Positions 36,222 to 47,138 of a stretch of DNA of 64,000 nucleotides are shown here, one piece after another. Under the pieces are notes generated by a model, which did no database searches, was not told where the DNA came from, and worked only from the letters and a program-made list of their open reading frames with translations. The first letter of the stretch is position 1, and the number at the start of each line of letters is the position of its first letter. Made by a program: the position numbers and the translations under genes. This stretch comes from Panulirus ornatus (taxonomy: Eukaryota; Arthropoda; Malacostraca; Decapoda; Palinuridae), in the NCBI RefSeq assembly GCF_036320965.1, contig NC_092228.1:20993503-21057502 (forward strand). The letters run 5' to 3'.

Positions 36222-36336
36222 CTGTGTGTGTGTGCGTGTGTGTGTGTGTGTGTGTGTAGAGCACCATCGTCTCACAGGAGCCTGAGGGCCACCTACAGAC
36301 CAGGGACTCGGGGCTTGTTTGAGGGAACGTCCGCTG

Positions 36337-36377
<41 letters not shown>
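36222..36377. repeat. Two (TG)n tracts
   Basis: (GT)n runs at about 36222-36257 and 36339-36376 with 80 bases between them. Confidence 0.95.
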
Positions 36378-36380
<3 letters not shown>

Positions 36381-36488
36381 CACCTTCCCACACACGTGGG
36401 AATGGCGGTGGTAGACGAGCGGGAGATATCATCGTCCAGTGAACACATCTCTCACGAGAGGTTCGAACCAACGTCCCCGGGTTGGTAA

Positions 36489-36521
36489 CGAGGAGGAGGA
36501 GGAGGAGGAGGAGGAGGAGGA
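36489..36521. repeat. (GGA)n microsatellite
   Basis: About ten GAG triplets. An AGGTTCGAACC word at 36460 just upstream resembles a Pol III B-box. Confidence 0.95.
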
Positions 36522-36664
36522 AGTGATTGTCATTTTCTTTTGGTAAAGATTATCTGTTCTGTTGATCAGTCATGAGGGAGGGATGGTAACCTTCTGTTAT
36601 CTCACAATCATACCACACGAACCACATACTTGACCGTCATGATACTATCTCAGGCTTGCAAGTG

Positions 36665-37122
36665 CTCATTCCACAAAGTGGGCGACAGTGTGAGGTCCTT
36701 CAGTGTCAGACAGTGTTAGGTCCTCCAGTGCCAGACAGTCAGGTCTTCCAGTGTCAGACAGCGTTAGGTCTTGCAGTGTCACACAGCGTCAGGTCTTCCA
36801 GAATCAGACAGTGTCAGGTCTTCCAGTGTCAAACAGTGTCAGGTCCTCCAGTGTCAGACAGTGTTAGGTCCTCCAGAGTCAGACAGTGTCAAGACCTCCA
36901 GCGTCAGGCCTTCCAGTGTCAGACAGTGTCAGGTCCACCAGTGTCAGACAGAGTTAGGTCTTCCGGAGTCAGAGTGTGTCAGGTCTTCCAGTGTCAGCTC
37001 TTCCAGCGTCAGACAGCGTCAGGTCTTCCAGAGTCAGGCAGTGTCAGGTCTTCCAGTGTCAGACAATGTCAGGTCCTCCAGTGTCAGACAGTGTCAGGTC
37101 CTCCAGTGTCAGGTCTAGGTAC
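36665..37122. repeat. 25 bp array, about 18 copies
   Basis: The unit is GTCAGGTCCTCCAGTGTCAG plus ACAGT, with CTTCC/CTCCA and GTG/GAG variants and some truncated units. The Gln/Ser/Val/Cys frames over the array are repeat artefacts. Confidence 0.93.
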
Positions 37123-37267
37123 GTCAGGGGGTCCCAGTGTGTGGCATAGGGTTTCCAGCCCGGGGGTGGCCGCGTGTGCTGGCTCAGCCCTCCAGCAGCT
37201 GTGGCTGGCGGGGAGACTGGGATGGTGGCGACCACAGTGGCCGGGTCATCACTGACGATGATTTATC

Positions 37268-37299
<32 letters not shown>

Positions 37300-37498
37300 T
37301 CCTGCTCGAGGTCACACCGAGGGTGGAGGGTCAACTTCTGCGAGGCTGTATCACTGGCAGTACAGCCTTCGTCAAAGAACTTTTCAGCCTTAAAGGAGTC
37401 TACATATCCCTGTTACTGGAGGGAGAGCAGCCTTGGGCTACAGGAGTTTTGGGTAACACCAGCACAGCACTGTCTGATCATAAGAAAGATGTCCTAGA

Positions 37499-37500
<2 letters not shown>
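37123..37500. other. Unassigned GC-rich spacer with (CA)n
   Basis: A (CA)n run lies at about 37269-37296. A possible acceptor (GGTTTCCAG near 37160) precedes open GC-rich sequence, but no matching donor or phase with the downstream gene was found. Confidence 0.4.

Positions 37501-37583
<83 letters not shown>
37501..37583. repeat. (TA)n microsatellite
   Basis: Pure TA run of about 40 units. Confidence 0.98.
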
Positions 37584-37592
<9 letters not shown>

Positions 37593-37719
37593 CCAAAAGA
37601 AGGAACAGAGGGGGCCAGGTGAGGATATTCCGAAAAAGGCCCAGTCCTCTGTTCTTAACGCTACCTCGCTAATGCGGGAAATGGCGAATAGTTTGAAAAA
37701 AAAAATATATATATATCTA

Positions 37720-37753
<34 letters not shown>
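37584..37753 (+). mobile_element. A-rich SINE-like element, copy 3 (truncated) plus TA tail
   Basis: This copy is in plus orientation: TTTTCCAAAAGAAGGAACAG, GGGCCAGGTGAGGATATTCC, AACGCTACCTCGCTAATGCG, GGAAATGGCGAATAGTTTGA, A10 and then TA/TATC repeats to 37753. The first half (before the internal A-run) is missing. Its TA tail directly touches the start of LINE copy D. Confidence 0.82.
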
Positions 37754-37756
<3 letters not shown>

Positions 37757-40003
37757 TCATTAAATTTTAGGGAGAATAAAAAGATGTTCTGGAAGGAGGT
37801 AAATAAAGTGCGTAAGACAAGGGAGCAAATGGGAACTTCAGTGAAGGGCGCAAATGGGGAGGTGATAACAAGTAGTGGTGATGTGAGAAGGAGATGGAGT
37901 GAGTATTTTGAAGGTTTGTTGAATGTGTTTGATGATAGAGTGGCAGATATAGGGTGTTTTGGTCGAGGTGGTGTGCAAAGTGCGAGGGTTAGGGAAAATG
38001 AGTTGGTAAACAGAGAAGAGGTAGTAAAAGCTTTGCGGAAGATGAAAGCCGGCAAGGCAGCAGGTTTGGATGGTATTGCAGTGGAATTTATCAAAAAAGG
38101 GGGTGACTGTATTGTTGACTGGTTGGTAAGGTTATTTAATGTATGTATGACTCATGGTGAGGTGCCTGAAGACTGGCGGAATGCGTGCATAGTGCCATTG
38201 TACAAAGGCAAAGGGGATAAGAGTGAGTGCTCAAATTACAGAGGTATAAGTTTGTTGAGTATTCCTGGCAAATTATATGGGAGGGTATTGATTGAGAGGG
38301 TGAAGGCATGTACAGAGCATCAGATTGGGGAAGAGCAGTGTGGTTTCAGAAGTGGTAGAGGATGTGTGGATCAGGTGTTTGCTTTGAAGAATGTATGTGA
38401 GAAATACTTAGAAAAGCAAATAGATTTGTATGTAGCATTTATGGATCTGGAGAAGGCATATGATAGAGTTGATAGAGATGCTCTGTGGAGGGTATTAAGA
38501 ATATATGGTGTGGGAGGCAAGTTGTTAGAAGCAGTGAAAAGTTTTTATCGAGGATGTAAGGCATGTGTACGTGTAGGAAGAGAGGAAAGTGATTGGTTCT
38601 CAGTGAATGTAGGTTTGCGGCAGGGGTGTGTGATGTCTCCATGGTTGTTTAATTTGTTTATGGATGGGGTTGTTAGGGAGGTGAATGCAAGAGTTTTGGA
38701 AAGAGGGGCAAGTATGAAGTCTGTTGGGGATCAGAGAGCTTGGGAAGTGAGTCAGTTGTTGTTCGCTGATGATACAGCGCTGGTGGCCGATTCATGTGAA
38801 AAACTGCAGAAGCTGGTGACTGAGTTTGGTAAAGTGTGTGAAAGAAGAAAGTTAAGAGTAAATGTGAATAAGAGGAAGGTTATTAGGCACAGTAGGGTTG
38901 AGGGTCAATTCAATTGGGAGGTGAGTTTGAATGGAGAAAAACTGGAGGAAGTGAAGTGTTTTAGATATCTGGGAGTGGATCTGGCAGCGGATGGAACCAT
39001 GGAAGCGGAAGTGGATCATAGGGTGGGGGAGGGGGCGAAAATTCTGGGAGCCTTGAAGAATGTGTGGAAGTCGAGAACATTATCTCGGAAAGCAAAAATG
39101 GGTATGTTTGAAGGAATAGTGGTTCCAACAATGTTGTATGGTTGCGAGGCGTGGACTATGGATAGAGTTGTGTGCAGAAGCTGGTGACTGAGTTTGGTAA
39201 AGTGTGTGAAAGAAGAAAGTTAAGAGTAAATGTGAATAAGAGCAAGGTTATTAGGTACAGTAGGGTTGAGGGTCAATTCAATTGGGAGGTGAGTTTGAAT
39301 GGAGAAAAACTGGAGGAAGTGAAGTGTTTTAGATATCTGGGAGTGGATCTGGCAGCGGATGGAACCATGGAAGCGGAAGTGGATCATAGGGTGGGGGAGG
39401 GGGCGAAAATTCTGGGAGCCTTGAAGAATGTGTGGAAGTCGAGAACATTATCTCGGAAAGCAAAAATGGGTATGTTTGAAGGAATAGTGGTTCCAACAAT
39501 GTTGTATGGTTGCGAGGCGTGGACTATGGATAGAGTTGTGCGCAGGAGGATGGATGTGCTGGAAATGAGATGTTTGAGGACAATGTGTGGTGTGAGGTGG
39601 TTTGATCGAGTAAGTAACGTAAGGGTAAGAGAGATGTGTGGAAATAAGAAGAGCGTGGTTGAGAGAGCAGAAGAGGGTGTTCTGAAATGGTTTGGTCACA
39701 TGGAGAGAATGAGTGAGGAAAGACTGACCAAGAGGATATATGTGTCGGAGGTGGAGGGAACGAGGAGAAGAGGGAGACCAAATTGGAGGTGGAAAGATGG
39801 AGTGAAAAAGATTTTGTGTGATCGGGGCCTGAACATGCAGGAGGGTGAAAGGAGGGCAAGGAATAGAGTGAATTGGAGCGATGTGGTATACCGGGGTTGA
39901 CGTGCTGTCAGTGGATTGAATCAAGGCATGTGTATGGGGGTGGGTTGGGCCATTTCTTTCGTCTGTTTCCTTGCGCTACCTCGCAAACGCGGAAGACAGC
40001 GAC
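37754..40003 (+). pseudogene. LINE copy D: best preserved reverse transcriptase, frameshifted
   Basis: This non-LTR reverse transcriptase would copy element RNA at a nicked genomic site. The first frame (37784-39187, open further upstream to 37754) carries ordered RT motifs: KAAGLDGIAVEF near residue 95, EEQCGFRSGRG near 185, FMDLEKAYDRVDR with the first catalytic Asp near 221, LRQGCVMSPWLFNLFMDG near 278 and FADDTALVADS near 326. The C-terminal part has LYGCEAWTMD. A 368 bp tandem duplication (38805-39172 repeated at 39173-39540) shifts the frame and stops it at 39187. A second frame (39172-39900) resumes with MCGNKKSVV, WFGHMERM and GRPNWRWKDGV. The endonuclease half is missing at the 5' side. 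The 3' tail ends TTGCGCTACCTCGCAAACGC then A27, with an internal deletion relative to copy C. The clade is not assigned. Confidence 0.93.
38805..39540 (+). repeat. 368 bp direct duplication inside LINE copy D
   Basis: Units 38805-39172 and 39173-39540 are almost identical. One difference is AGAGGAAGG versus AGAGCAAGG, another GGCACAG versus GGTACAG. The junction GTTGTG/TGCAGAAGC lies where GTTGTGCGCAGGAGG is expected, so short GYGCAG homology may have mediated it. 368 is not a multiple of three, which explains the ORF break. Confidence 0.95.
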
Positions 40004-40266
<263 letters not shown>

Positions 40267-40319
40267 GGGAGAGAGAGAGAGATAGAGACTCACCCAATTA
40301 CCCCACAATCATAATTCCC

Positions 40320-40430
40320 ACAAACAACAATAATAATAATGATGATAATGATGATGATCATGATGATAATGATGATGATCATGATAATAATGATGGTCAT
40401 CACCATCATCATGATCATCCTCGTCATGAT
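40320..40430. repeat. (AAT)/(GATGAT)-rich low complexity
   Basis: Imperfect AATAATGATGATGATCATG-type trinucleotides in the last 110 bases before the splice acceptor of the next exon. Confidence 0.85.
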
Positions 40431-40471
40431 GGCCACATGACCGTAACAACCCTGCTCTCTGGTTCTCCCAG

Positions 40472-40733
40472 GCCAGGCGCTGAACAGGCCCGGAACCCCT
40501 CCGGCCGGAGCCAAGATGTCCACGCCCTCCGTCGGCGTCCTTTCCATGGCCTCCCTGCCGCCCTCGGCGGCCGGAGGGCCAACCAAGCTCGGCCTTGAGG
40601 GTGCTGGAGGGAGGAGAGGCAGCGTGGGTAGTGACGGAGGCGCAGGAGGAGGAGGAGGAGGAGGAGGAGGAGGAGGAACCAAGCCAAGTGACACTGGAGG
40701 AACCTTCGTCAACGCTGCTGCTGCTACCACTGG
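40472..40733 (+). CDS. Exon 1 (first visible) of a Ser/Pro/Gly-rich protein gene
   Basis: Pyrimidine-rich sequence ending TGGTTCTCCCAG gives a splice acceptor before 40472, and TGG/GTGAGG gives the donor after 40733. The open frame has 87 codons, including [32 protein letters not shown], a polyglycine run of 11 encoded by GGA repeats (about 40644-40676), and [11 protein letters not shown]. The ATG at 40516 has A at -3 and could be the true start. Alternatively the exon continues an upstream one in phase 1. It ends with two bases (GG) of a split codon, which fits the one-base start of the exon at 55200. Base composition is far more GC-rich than the flanking TA and GATGAT tracts. The protein looks disordered. 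No domain is recognised. Confidence 0.65.
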
Positions 40734-40741
40734 GTGAGGCT

Positions 40742-40870
<129 letters not shown>

Positions 40871-40879
40871 AATGAGAGA

Positions 40880-41079
40880 GGAAATTTAGTGTTTATGATG
40901 GCAGAGATGGGTATATGTGAAGCGAGAGAAGGCTGGGCAAGCCCTGTATGGACGCGAGTTTTGTAACCTGAATGCCACGGTGCAGAGTAGGATGGGTGTG
41001 TTGGGGGATGTATTGTCCTGAGGACGACACGTGGTGTGAGGTGGGATGTTGCCGCTGCAGAAACCACGTGTACAGGACA
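40880..41079 (+). pseudogene. LINE copy F, upstream part
   Basis: Diverged but collinear with copy D from the AAAATGGGTATGTTTGAAGG block (ATGGGTATATGTGAAG here) through the GATGTGCTG block (GGTGTGTTGGGGGATG) to ACAATGTGTGGTGTGAGGTG (ACACGTGGTGTGAGGTGG, near 41026). The remaining about 35 bases before the satellite occupy the space of copy D's segment between GTGAGGTGG and ATGTGTGGAAATAAGAAG. Stops and indels make it a dead copy. Confidence 0.7.
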
Positions 41080-44000
41080 TAGCCCAGTGTGGTAGTAATG
41101 ACCCACAGTGGTAGTTAAGGCCCAGTGTGGTAGTAAAGGTCCAGTGTGGTAGTAAAGACCCAGTGTGGTAGTAAAGGTCCAGTGTGGTAGTAAAGACCCA
41201 GTGTGGGAGTAAAGATCGAGGGTGGTAGTAATGACCCAGTGTGGTAGTAAAGACCCAGTGTGGTAGTAAAGGCCCAGTGTGGTAGTAATGACCCGGTGTG
41301 GTAGTAAAGACCCAGTGTGGTAGTAAAGACCCAGTGTGGTAGTAAAGACCCAGTGTGGTAGTCATGACCCAGTGTGGTAGTAATGACCCAGTGTGGTAGT
41401 AAAGACCCAGTGTGGTAGTAAAGGCCCAGTGTGGTAGTAATGACCCGGTGTGGTAGTAAAGACCCAGTGTGGTAGTAAAGACCCAGTGTGGTAGTAATGA
41501 CCCAGTGTGGTAGTAATGAACCAGTGTGGTAGTAAAGACCCAGTGTGGTAGTAAAGGCCCAGTGTGGTAGTAATGACCCAGTGTGGTAGTAAAGACCCAG
41601 TGTGGTAGTAATGACCCAGTGTGGTAGTAATGAACCAGTGTGGTAGTAAAGACCCAGTGTGGTAGTAAAGGCCCAGTGTGGTAGTAATGACCCAGTGTGG
41701 TAGTAAAGACCCAGTGTGGTAGTAATGACCCAGTGTGGTAGTAATGAACCAGTGTGGTAGTAAAGACCCAGTGTGGTAGTAAAGGCCCAGTGTGGTAGTA
41801 ATGACCCAGTGTGGTAGTAAAGACCCAGTGTGGTAGTAATGACCCAGTGTGGTAGTAATGAACCAGTGTGGTAGTAAAGACCCAGTGTGGTAGTAAAGGC
41901 CCAGTGTGGTAGTAATGACCCAGTGTGGTAGTAAAGACCCAGTGTGGTAGTAATGAACCAGTGTGGTAGTAATGACCCAGTGTGGTAGTAAAGACCCAGT
42001 GTAGTAGTAAAGGCCCAGTGTGGTAGTAATGACCCATTGTGGTAGTAAAGGTCCAGTGTGGTAGTAATGACCCAGTGTGGTAGTAATGACCCAGTGTGGT
42101 AGTAATGACCCAGTGTGGTAGTAAAGACCCTGTGGTAGTAAAGGCCCAGTGTGGTAGTGGAGGCCCAGTGTGGTAGTAATGACCCCGTGTGGTAGTAAAG
42201 GCCCAGTGTGGTAGTAATGACCAGTGTGGTAGTAAAGACCCAGTGTGGTAGTAATGACCCAGTGTGGTAGTAATGAACCAGTGTGGTAGTAAAGACCCAG
42301 TGTGGTAGTAAAGGCCCAGTGTGGTAGTAATGAACCAGTGTGGTAGTAATGAACCAGTGTGGTAGTAATGAACCAGTGTGGTAGTAAAGACCCAGTGTGG
42401 TAGTAATGACCCAGTGTGGTAGTAATGAACCAGTGTGGTAGTAATGAACCAGTGTGGTAGTAATGAACCAGTGTGGTAGTAATGAACCAGTGTGGTAGTA
42501 AAGACCCAGTGTGGTAGTAAAGACCCAGTGTGGTAGTAATGACCCAGTGTGGTAGTAATGAACCAGTGTGGTAGTAATGAACCAGTGTGGTAGTAATGAA
42601 CCAGTGTGGTAGTAATGACCCAGTGTGGTAGTAATGAACCAGTGTGGTAGTAAAGACCCAGTGTGGTAGTAAAGGCCCAGTGTGGTAGTAATGAACCAGT
42701 GTGGTAGTAATGACCCAGTGTGGTAGTAAAGACCCAGTGTGGTAGTAATGACCCAGTGTGGTAGTAATGAACCAGTGTGGTAGTAAAGACCCAGTGTGGT
42801 AGTAAAGGCCCAGTGTGGTAGTAATGAACCAGTGTGGTAGTAATGACCCAGTGTGGTAGTAATGAACCAGTGTGGTAGTAATGAACCAGTGTGGTAGTAA
42901 TGAACCAGTGTGGTAGTAATGAACCAGTGTGGTAGTAATGAACCAGTGTGGTAGTAATGACCCAGTGTGGTAGTAATGAACCAGTGTGGTAGTAAAGACC
43001 CAGTGTGGTAGTAATGAACCAGTGTGGTAGTAATGACCCAGTGTGGTAGTAATGAACCAGTGTGGTAGTAATGAACCAGTGTGGTAGTAATGAACCAGTG
43101 TGGTAGTAATGAACCAGTGTGGTAGTAATGAACCAGTGTGGTAGTAAAGACCCAGTGTGGTAGTAATGAACCAGTGTGGTAGTAATGAACCAGTGTGGTA
43201 GTAATGACCCAGTGTGGTAGTAAAGACCCAGTGTGGTAGTAATGAACCAGTGTGGTAGTAATGAACCAGTGTGGTAGTAATGAACCAGTGTGGTAGTAAT
43301 GAACCAGTGTGGTAGTAATGACCCAGTGTGGTAGTAATGAACCAGTGTGGTAGTAAAGACCCAGTGTGGTAGAATGAACCAGTGTGGTAGTAATGACCCA
43401 GTGTGGTAGTAATGAACCAGTGTGGTAGTAATGAACCAGTGTGGTAGTAATGAACCAGTGTGGTAGTAATGAACCAGTGTGGTAGTAAAGACCCAGTGTG
43501 GTAGTAATGAACCAGTGTGGTAGTAATGAACCAGTGTGGTAGTAATGACCCAGTGTGGTAGTAAAGACCCAGTGTGGTAGTAAAGGCCCAGTGTGGTAGT
43601 AATGAACCAGTGTGGTAGTAATGAACCAGTGTGGTAGTAATGAACCAGTGTGGTAGTAATGAACCAGTGTGGTAGTAAAGACCCAGTGTGGTAGTAATGA
43701 CCCAGTGTGGTAGTAATGACCCAGTGTGGTAGTAATGAACCAGTGTGGTAGTAATGACCCAGTGTGGTAGTAATGAACCAGTGTGGTAGTAATGAACCAG
43801 TGTGGTAGTAATGAACCAGTGTGGTAGTAATGACCCAGTGTGGTAGTAATGACCCAGTGTGGTAGTAATGACCCAGTGTGGTAGTAATGACCCAGTGTGG
43901 TAGTAAAGACCCAGTGTGGTAGTAAAGGCCCAGTGTGGTAGTAATGAACCAGTGTGGTAGTAATGAACCAGTGTGGTAGTAATGAACCAGTGTGGTAGTA

Positions 44001-45405
44001 ATGAACCAGTGTGGTAGTAATGAACCAGTGTGGTAGTAATGAACCAGTGTGGTAGTAATGAACCAGTGTGGTAGTAAAGACCCAGTGTGGTAGTAATGAC
44101 CCAGTGTGGTAGTAATGACCCAGTGTGGTAGTAAAGACCCAGTGTGGTAGTAAAGACCCAGTGTGGTAGTAATGACCCAGTGTGGTAGTAATGAACCAGT
44201 GTGGTAGTAATGACCCAGTGTGGTAGTAATGAACCAGTGTGGTAGTAATGACCAGTGTGGTAGTAATGAACCAGTGTGGTAGTAATGACCCAGTGTGGTA
44301 GTAATGAACCAGTGTGGTAGTAATGAACCAGTGTGGTAGTAATGAACCAGTGTGGTAGTAAAGACCCAGTGTGGTAGTAATGACCCAGTGTGGTAGTAAA
44401 GGACCCAGTGTGGTAGTAAAGACCCAGTGTGGTAGTAATGACCCAGTGTGGTAGTAAAGACCCAGTGTGGTAGTAAAGGCCCAGTGTGGTAGTAATGACC
44501 CAGTGTGGTAGTAAAGACCAGTGTGGTAGTAATGAACCAGTGTGGTAGTAATGAACCAGTGTGGTAGTAATGAACCAGTGAGGTAGTAAATGACCCAGTG
44601 TGGTAGTAATGAACCAGTGTGGTAGGTAATGAACCAGTGTGGTAGTAATGAACCAGTGTGGTAGTAATGAACCAGTGTGGTAGTAATGAACCAGTGTGGT
44701 AGTAATGAACCAGTGTGGTAGTAATGAACCAGTGTGGTAGTAAAGACCCAGTGTGGTAGTAAAGACCCAGTGTGGTAGTAAAGCCCCTGTGTGGTAGTAA
44801 AGACCCAGTGTGGTAGTAATGAACCAGTGTGGTAGTAATGAACCCAGTGTGGTAGTAATGAACCAGTGTGGTAGTAATGAACCAGTGTGGTAGTAAAGGA
44901 CCCAGTGTGGTAGTAATGAACCAGTGTGGTAGTAATGAACCAGTGTGGTATAATGAAACCAGTGTTGGTAGTAAAGACCCAGTGTGGTAGTAATGAACCA
45001 GTGTGGTAGTAATGAACCAGTGTGTAGTAATGAACCAGTGTGGTAGTAATGAACCAGTGTGGTAGTAATGAACCAGTGTGGTAGTAATGAACCAGTGTGG
45101 TAGTAATGAACCAGTGTGGTAGTAAAGACCCAGTGTGGTAGTAAAGACCCAGTGTGGTAGTAATGAACCAGTGTGGTAGTAATGAACCAGTGTGGTAGTA
45201 ATGAACCAGTGTGGTAGTAATGAACCAGTGTGGTAGTAAAGACCCAGTGTGGTAGTAATGAACCAGTGTGGTAGTAATGAACCAGTGTGGTAGTAATGAA
45301 CCAGTGTGGTAGTAAAGACCCAGTGTGGTAGTAAAGACCCAGTGTGGTAGTAAAGACCCAGTGTGGTAGTAAAGACCCTGTGTGGTAGTAAAGACCTAAT
45401 GTGGT
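41080..45405. repeat. 19 bp satellite array, about 227 copies
   Basis: The unit is CCAGTGTGGTAGTAAAGAC, with the second half varying among TAAAGAC, TAATGAC, TAATGAA and TAAAGGC. CAGTG starts at 41351, 41370 and 41389 confirm 19 bp. This is the longest array of the window (4.3 kb). It lies within a LINE copy: LINE sequence precedes it and collinear LINE sequence follows it. The core GTGTGGTAGTAAAGA matches LINE copy C's GTGTGGTAATAAAAA at 13 of 15 positions. It creates a 1574-codon minus-strand frame of YYHTGSLLPHW type that I reject as a gene. Single-base indels cluster at 44580-45030. Confidence 0.97.
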
Positions 45406-45818
45406 GGTAAAGTAGAGTGAATGATCGGGAAGACAGGGTGAGTTTGAGAACTATGGAGAGGATGAGTGAAGAAAGATTGACTGAGGATCTGGGTGTCAGA
45501 AGTGGAGGGAGCAAGGAGTGAGTGGAGACGAAGGTGGAGAGGAAAGGATGGAGTGAAGGAGGCTTTTGGGTATCGGGGCCAGAACTTTCGGAGGGAAAAG
45601 AAGCGCGCATTGGATGGAATGCTTGGGATCAATGTGGTACAAGGGGGACAAAATGCTGTCAGTTGGCTGAACTAGAAACAATCAAGTTAAATGAGCAGTC
45701 CGAGGAGCTTAACTATGATTGGAAGGTTCTTGTTCCTGGGCTTCGTACATGACAGCTAGAGACAAGATGTGTGCAAACGAGGCCACTGTCCCTTCCTTCA
45801 TGATGCTATCTTGCTGAA
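45406..45818 (+). pseudogene. LINE copy F, downstream part and 3' tail
   Basis: Directly after the satellite the sequence resumes in LINE register: AGAGTG, then ATGGAGAGGATGAGTGAAG (copy D ATGGAGAGAATGAGTGAGG), GTCAGAAGTGGAGGGAGCAA, GAAAGGATGGAGTGAAGGAG, TATCGGGGCCAGAAC and AATGTGGTACAAGGGGG, the block of the ORF end. The 3' noncoding CATGACAGCTAGAGACAAGA segment near 45749 matches copy C. Multiple frame breaks are present. Confidence 0.82.
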
Positions 45819-46580
45819 GTGGAGAAGTCAAGTATGCGGTACGCATGGATCTGGCGAAAGGGTAGGATGGGGCTGACAGAGATGCTTTGTGGATATTGTG
45901 TGGGAGGAGTTTTTATGAGGCGAGTGTGGCATATGTGCTTGTAGAAGAGAGGCAGAGGAGTGAGGTGGGTCTGCGTCAGGGGTGTGTCATGTCACCATGA
46001 CTGTTTAATCTGCTCACGGATGGGGGAAGGTAGAATGTAAAGGTCTTGGAAAGTGGGGCAGGTCTGCAGTTTGTTGCGGGTGATGGGATCTGGGATGAGA
46101 GCCAGCTGCTGTTTGCTCATGGCACGGATCTGGTGGGAGATTCCGGTACGAAACTGTAAAAGGCAGTTCCTGAGTGTGGGAGTGTGTGTGTGAGAGAAGA
46201 TAAATTGAGAGTTAATGGGAATACCTGTAAGGCTGTCAGGTTTAGTAGGTGAGAGAGAGACAGGCTGGGTGCAGTGAGAATGGAGAGAAGCTAAGGAAGT
46301 GGAGCGTTTTAAATGTCTGGGAGTGGACGTGGCAACGAATGGAACCATTGGAGCTGAAGTATGCCATAGGGTGGGTGAGGGAGCAAAATTCCTGGAAGCA
46401 CTGAGGAGTTTGTGGGGGGAGGGGGGGAAGGCAATGACGGGTATGTTTGATGCTATAGGAGTCCCGACGGTGTTGTACGGGTGTGAGGCGTGGGTCACAG
46501 ATGAAAGGAGGAGGAGGAGGGTGGATGTGCTGGATATGAAGCGTCTGAGGACAATATGTAGTGTGAGGGAAGGCTGAAAA
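45819..46580 (+). pseudogene. LINE copy G, decayed reverse transcriptase
   Basis: Begins in the RT motif A region (ATGGATCTGGCGAAAGGGTA near 45846, equivalent to MDLEKAYD). It continues through GGTCTGCGTCAGGGGTGTGT (GLRQGC), TCACCATGACTGTTTAATCT (SPWLFNL, with a stop), GCTGTTTGCTCATGGCAC where FADDT should be (catalytic Asp codons changed to His and Gly), TTTAAATGTCTGGGAGTGGA, and GTGTTGTACGGGTGTGAGGC (VLYGCEA). It ends at 46577. Short gaps relative to copy D occur. It is a dead copy immediately following copy F in the same orientation. Confidence 0.85.
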
Positions 46581-46874
46581 TGTATGGGAAGGAGAAACAA
46601 GAACACAAAGGAGATCTAATTAACACAAATGTAATTCAGATGTAATCTGAACAACCAACAATCGTTTAGATCGAAGATAATACTCACGATTATATGTTTT
46701 CTTATCATTTGTTTCTCTTAATAGAAATATAATTGAAATATAATCTTCGTCAATAATTTCAGTGTCAGACTTTATCAAACATCTGTCGTTGCGTTTACTG
46801 AGGTAACGTAACACATCATGATCCGGGTCTTTGTATGTATGTGATAACGGAAGGTTAATGAACTCCATGAGTTA

Positions 46875-46922
<48 letters not shown>

Positions 46923-47138
46923 CCAGGCCTCCCGCTGTATCTTAAGGGTTAATACAACCTGTAATGATCACCCGCATTACCTTCACTGATAATGTAATTA
47001 GATTACATTCATGATAACGCCCCCCCCCCCCGGCGCAGCCTCGCCAGGAACTAGGTTTTTGCACTCTGGCAATTCCCCCCCCCCCCCCCCCCTCTAGAGT
47101 AATGGTTCCCCGATAAGGCCTTTTTAATTTTGGCCTCG
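46581..47138. other. Unassigned stretch with (TG)n and poly-C
   Basis: An 82-codon minus-strand frame (46620-46868, MEFINLPLSHTYKDPDHD start) has no recognised motif. A (TG)n run lies at 46877-46920 and C runs at about 47020-47030 and 47077-47092. Confidence 0.45.

Noticed and set aside
40886..45610. 1574-codon minus-strand open frame
   Set aside because: It is the 19 bp satellite read on the opposite strand (YYHTGSLLPHW repeats) plus decayed LINE sequence. Its ends fall where the repeat ends and no splice or family evidence exists.
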